Shown piece by piece: positions 19,677-21,810 of a stretch of DNA of 21,810 nt. The first letter of the stretch is position 1; each line of letters opens with the position of its first letter. This stretch comes from an uncultured bacterium (lineage in GTDB: Bacteria; Patescibacteriota; Minisyncoccia; Phycocordibacterales; UBA9973): contig CAIQBF010000014.1 of assembly GCA_903869975.1 (NCBI GenBank), forward strand, positions 1-21,810. Reading direction: 5' to 3'. Below the pieces are notes generated by a model. The model searched no databases and was not told where the DNA came from. It saw nothing but the letters and a program-made list of their open reading frames with translations. A program made the position numbers and the translations under genes.

Positions 19677-21810
19677 TTATAACGTAGTAAACGTCAAATC
19701 ACTCGAAGCATACCGACGAAAACCGGTCGAATCATCGAACCACGCACGCCAATGGTAGGCACTGCGCGAAGCAAGGCCTGAGATCGTCACCGTATAGGCA
19801 CCCGGAGTCGACATCGCGCCATACGAGAGAGTTCCTCCCGAGTAACTCGTATCAGTACCCCACTGGATACCCGTAGTAAACGTTCCTGGCACTGTCGAGA
19901 AGAGCGTACCCTTCACCGTTGCGGCGGTTGTAGTAGCTGAAACAAGGCCAGTGCTTTGAACTGTTGTCGGATTGATCGTGTCGAAAGAAAAGCTTCTTTC
20001 CGCTCCATACACGGTTCCTGCAGATGTCACTACATATGCACGGTAGTAGTACACGCTTGGGTGCCCCGCTTCTGGAGGAAGAAGGTCACTTGGTGTCAAA
20101 GACATGAATGCCCCTGCGCCGAACGATCCCGTTTCTCGAACAACGAGAGGATACGTACCTGATGTGGTTCCGTATTCAAAACCACGTTCAGTTATCGGAC
20201 CTGTTGTTCCAAGAGAAGTTACTGTTGCATTGAGCTGTGCTCCCCAGTGGAAATATCCAGAAGCTGCATTGGTTGTAAGAGTTGGGGCTGTTACGCATGG
20301 TGCTGTAGTAAACGATACTGGCTCTCCGAAGCTTGTGCCTACAGAGTTACGCGCGTATGCACGCATGTAGTAGGTATATCCCCCACACAGAAGGCCGCCA
20401 TATGACATAAAGTAATTTCTCGTGAACACCCCATCACCCGAAGGCCCTGGCGTAAGACGAGGGTACGTAAATGGCAAGGTAGCTGGTGGAATTGATCCGC
20501 CATACACGAAACCACCATCTAGAACCGGAGGACGACCTGAGGTGTTTACTGTACCGGTAAAAACAATCTCAAGAGGTCCTGGAACAGCACTTACCGTCAT
20601 AACTATTGGTGGAGCCGATAATACTGGTCCATACGGCGAGGAAGACTTATCAGGAGCCTCAGTCGAGCTCTCAGATGTAGTGCCTCCCGTAAGTACTTTG
20701 AGGATTGCCTGCTTCTGCGCTTCAGTAAATGCGCCACCTGAAGCTGAGAGCGAATCGAGGATAGATTTCTTCTGCGCTTCAGTGAATCCTGAACCACTCG
20801 ATACAGTCCCAGTACTCGATGCAGTAGCTGAACCAGAAGATACGACCCCGGTGTTAAGGAGCTGTATCGTCTTTGGACCAACACTACCCACGGCAGCCAA
20901 ACCATTCGCAGCCTGAAGCTTAGCGACGGCAGCTTTTGTCATTGCTCCAAAGTATCCAGTCGGAGCGGCTGTCAAATATTTCATAGTAACGAGGTATGCT
21001 TGAAGAGCGCGGACATCGTTACCGGTTGAACCTATCTGTAAGGTACGGGTAAGTGCGAGGTCACCTGGATCTTTAGGATTCTTTACCGGAGTGTAAAGAG
21101 TCCAAATACATCCATTCTGAGCAACTGCAACAAGACGACTTCCATCATATGAAGAAGCTACGCCTCTCCATGCAGCAATATCTGGCTGAGCAGTCCATGT
21201 CCACGTAGAACCTACGAGCGTGCCGATGTAAAGCTTTCCGCTAAATACACCTGCCAAAACCTTTGAACCGTCAGAGCTTGATGCGACCGAAGACCAGTCA
21301 GCAGTGGCGCCTGGCTGCACTGTCCAGTTCCACTCACTGCCTGTCGAGAATATTCCTGTCGAAAGAGAGCCCCCGGAAACACTTCCTACGAGCCGCTTAA
21401 AATCAGTTGAGTTTGCAAGCGCTGTCCACGCTGTTGGGTGACTAGCGCTTACTTGCTGGCGCCATGTAGCACCTGAATCGACAGAGACCCATACATCTCC
21501 CGCGTCGGCGATAGTGCTCGAATACTCAGCAACGGCAAGCTTTGTACCGTCGGCCGAAATAGCTGTTGCTGTCCATTTCTGAAGAAGAGCAGGAACGCCC
21601 GCGAGTACGCGCTGTGTCCAAGTCACACCATAGTCAGCAGATGTCCAGATTGTTCCCCGTCCATGATCGCCACCTGACACAGCAACAAGATTCTTGCCCA
21701 CATTTGAAGACGCAACTGATGTCCACTCACGCGAACCTGCGCCCGGGCGCGAGGTCCAAGTCAAACCGCTGTCACTTGAAGTATAAATAAGCCCCGCACC
21801 AAGATCATTA
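19677..21810 (-). CDS. Large surface protein with Asp-box repeats, peptidoglycan-binding domain and Ig/FnIII-like repeats (N-terminus outside window)
   Basis: At least 710 aa; the frame is open at the right edge, so the N-terminus and any signal peptide are not seen. Residues are counted from the window edge. Asp-box motifs (SxDxGxTW) occur at about 11-18 (SSDSGLTW), 57-64 (SADYGVTW) and 109-116 (SVDSGATW); weaker copies continue to about 225, suggesting a sialidase-like beta-propeller. A peptidoglycan-binding-1-like domain follows (about 255-319: GSTGNDVRALQAYLV, GYFGAMTKAAVAKLQ). Two copies of FTEAQK.(S/A)IL at about 341-372 precede three beta-sandwich repeats (about 400-500, 505-605, 612-710) with RGFEYGTTSGTY-type strands, like FnIII modules. 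There is no visible sortase signal or C-terminal membrane segment. Probably cell-wall bound; a glycan-binding role is inference. Confidence 0.8.
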   Translation of the reverse strand, partial: NDLGAGLIYTSSDSGLTWTSRPGAGSREWTSVASSNVGKNLVAVSGGDHGRGTIWTSADYGVTWTQRVLAGVPALLQKWTATAISADGTKLAVAEYSSTIADAGDVWVSVDSGATWRQQVSASHPTAWTALANSTDFKRLVGSVSGGSLSTGIFSTGSEWNWTVQPGATADWSSVASSSDGSKVLAGVFSGKLYIGTLVGSTWTWTAQPDIAAWRGVASSYDGSRLVAVAQNGCIWTLYTPVKNPKDPGDLALTRTLQIGSTGNDVRALQAYLVTMKYLTAAPTGYFGAMTKAAVAKLQAANGLAAVGSVGPKTIQLLNTGVVSSGSATASSTGTVSSGSGFTEAQKKSILDSLSASGGAFTEAQKQAILKVLTGGTTSESSTEAPDKSSSPYGPVLSAPPIVMTVSAVPGPLEIVFTGTVNTSGRPPVLDGGFVYGGSIPPATLPFTYPRLTPGPSGDGVFTRNYFMSYGGLLCGGYTYYMRAYARNSVGTSFGEPVSFTTAPCVTAPTLTTNAASGYFHWGAQLNATVTSLGTTGPITERGFEYGTTSGTYPLVVRETGSFGAGAFMSLTPSDLLPPEAGHPSVYYYRAYVVTSAGTVYGAERSFSFDTINPTTVQSTGLVSATTTAATVKGTLFSTVPGTFTTGIQWGTDTSYSGGTLSYGAMSTPGAYTVTISGLASRSAYHWRAWFDDSTGFRRYASSDLTFTTL

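Overview
The window looks like part of a Candidate Phyla Radiation (Patescibacteria, probably Parcubacteria) chromosome. Three things point there: a compact but broken-up ribosomal-protein locus, SD-less starts on almost every gene, and two large surface proteins of a style common in that group (Trp-rich 'GW' repeats, a long Pro/Thr linker, Asp-box repeats with a peptidoglycan-binding module). TGA is used as an ordinary stop. The lineage assignment is inference; no rRNA gene is present to confirm it.

Layout, left to right. (1) 38-2258: truB and an archaeal-type cytidylate kinase, then an unrecognised one-TM protein, all on the minus strand. (2) 2343-5973: the second half of the S10/spc cluster on the minus strand (rpsS-rplV-rpsC-rplP-rpsQ-rplN-rplX-rplE), with its own strong promoter and a terminator straight after rplE; rpmC is missing from its usual slot. 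(3) 5974-8411: an island of about 2.4 kb that splits the S10 cluster. It holds a plus-strand phosphoribosyltransferase-like gene, dgkA, a 91-aa unknown, and a plus-strand unit with a promoter, a leader ORF, an attenuator-like terminator/antiterminator and a 63-aa unknown protein. (4) 8429-12960: rplB-rplW-rplD-rplC-rpsJ-tuf on the minus strand, read from one promoter with a structured leader of about 208 nt ahead of tuf and a long hairpin between tuf and rpsJ. (5) 13001-13376: a small plus-strand membrane protein between tuf and fusA. (6) 13390-16729: fusA and rpsL-rpsG as two separate minus-strand units with near-identical promoters. (7) 16806-19317: a large exported protein and a site-2-type membrane protease, overlapping by operon logic (4-nt gap). 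(8) 19312-19654: rpmB (bL28) on the plus strand. (9) 19677 to the right edge: a large surface protein whose N-terminus lies outside the window.

Most of the window builds the ribosome and its elongation factors. The classic str-S10-spc superoperon order is kept, but it has been divided into at least four transcription units by promoters and rho-independent terminators that can be read in the sequence. The most unusual segment is the island inside the S10 cluster, especially the attenuator-like leader at 7978-8160 and the odd phosphoribosyltransferase-like protein at 6138-7100. No tRNA, rRNA, CRISPR array, transposase or prophage gene was seen.
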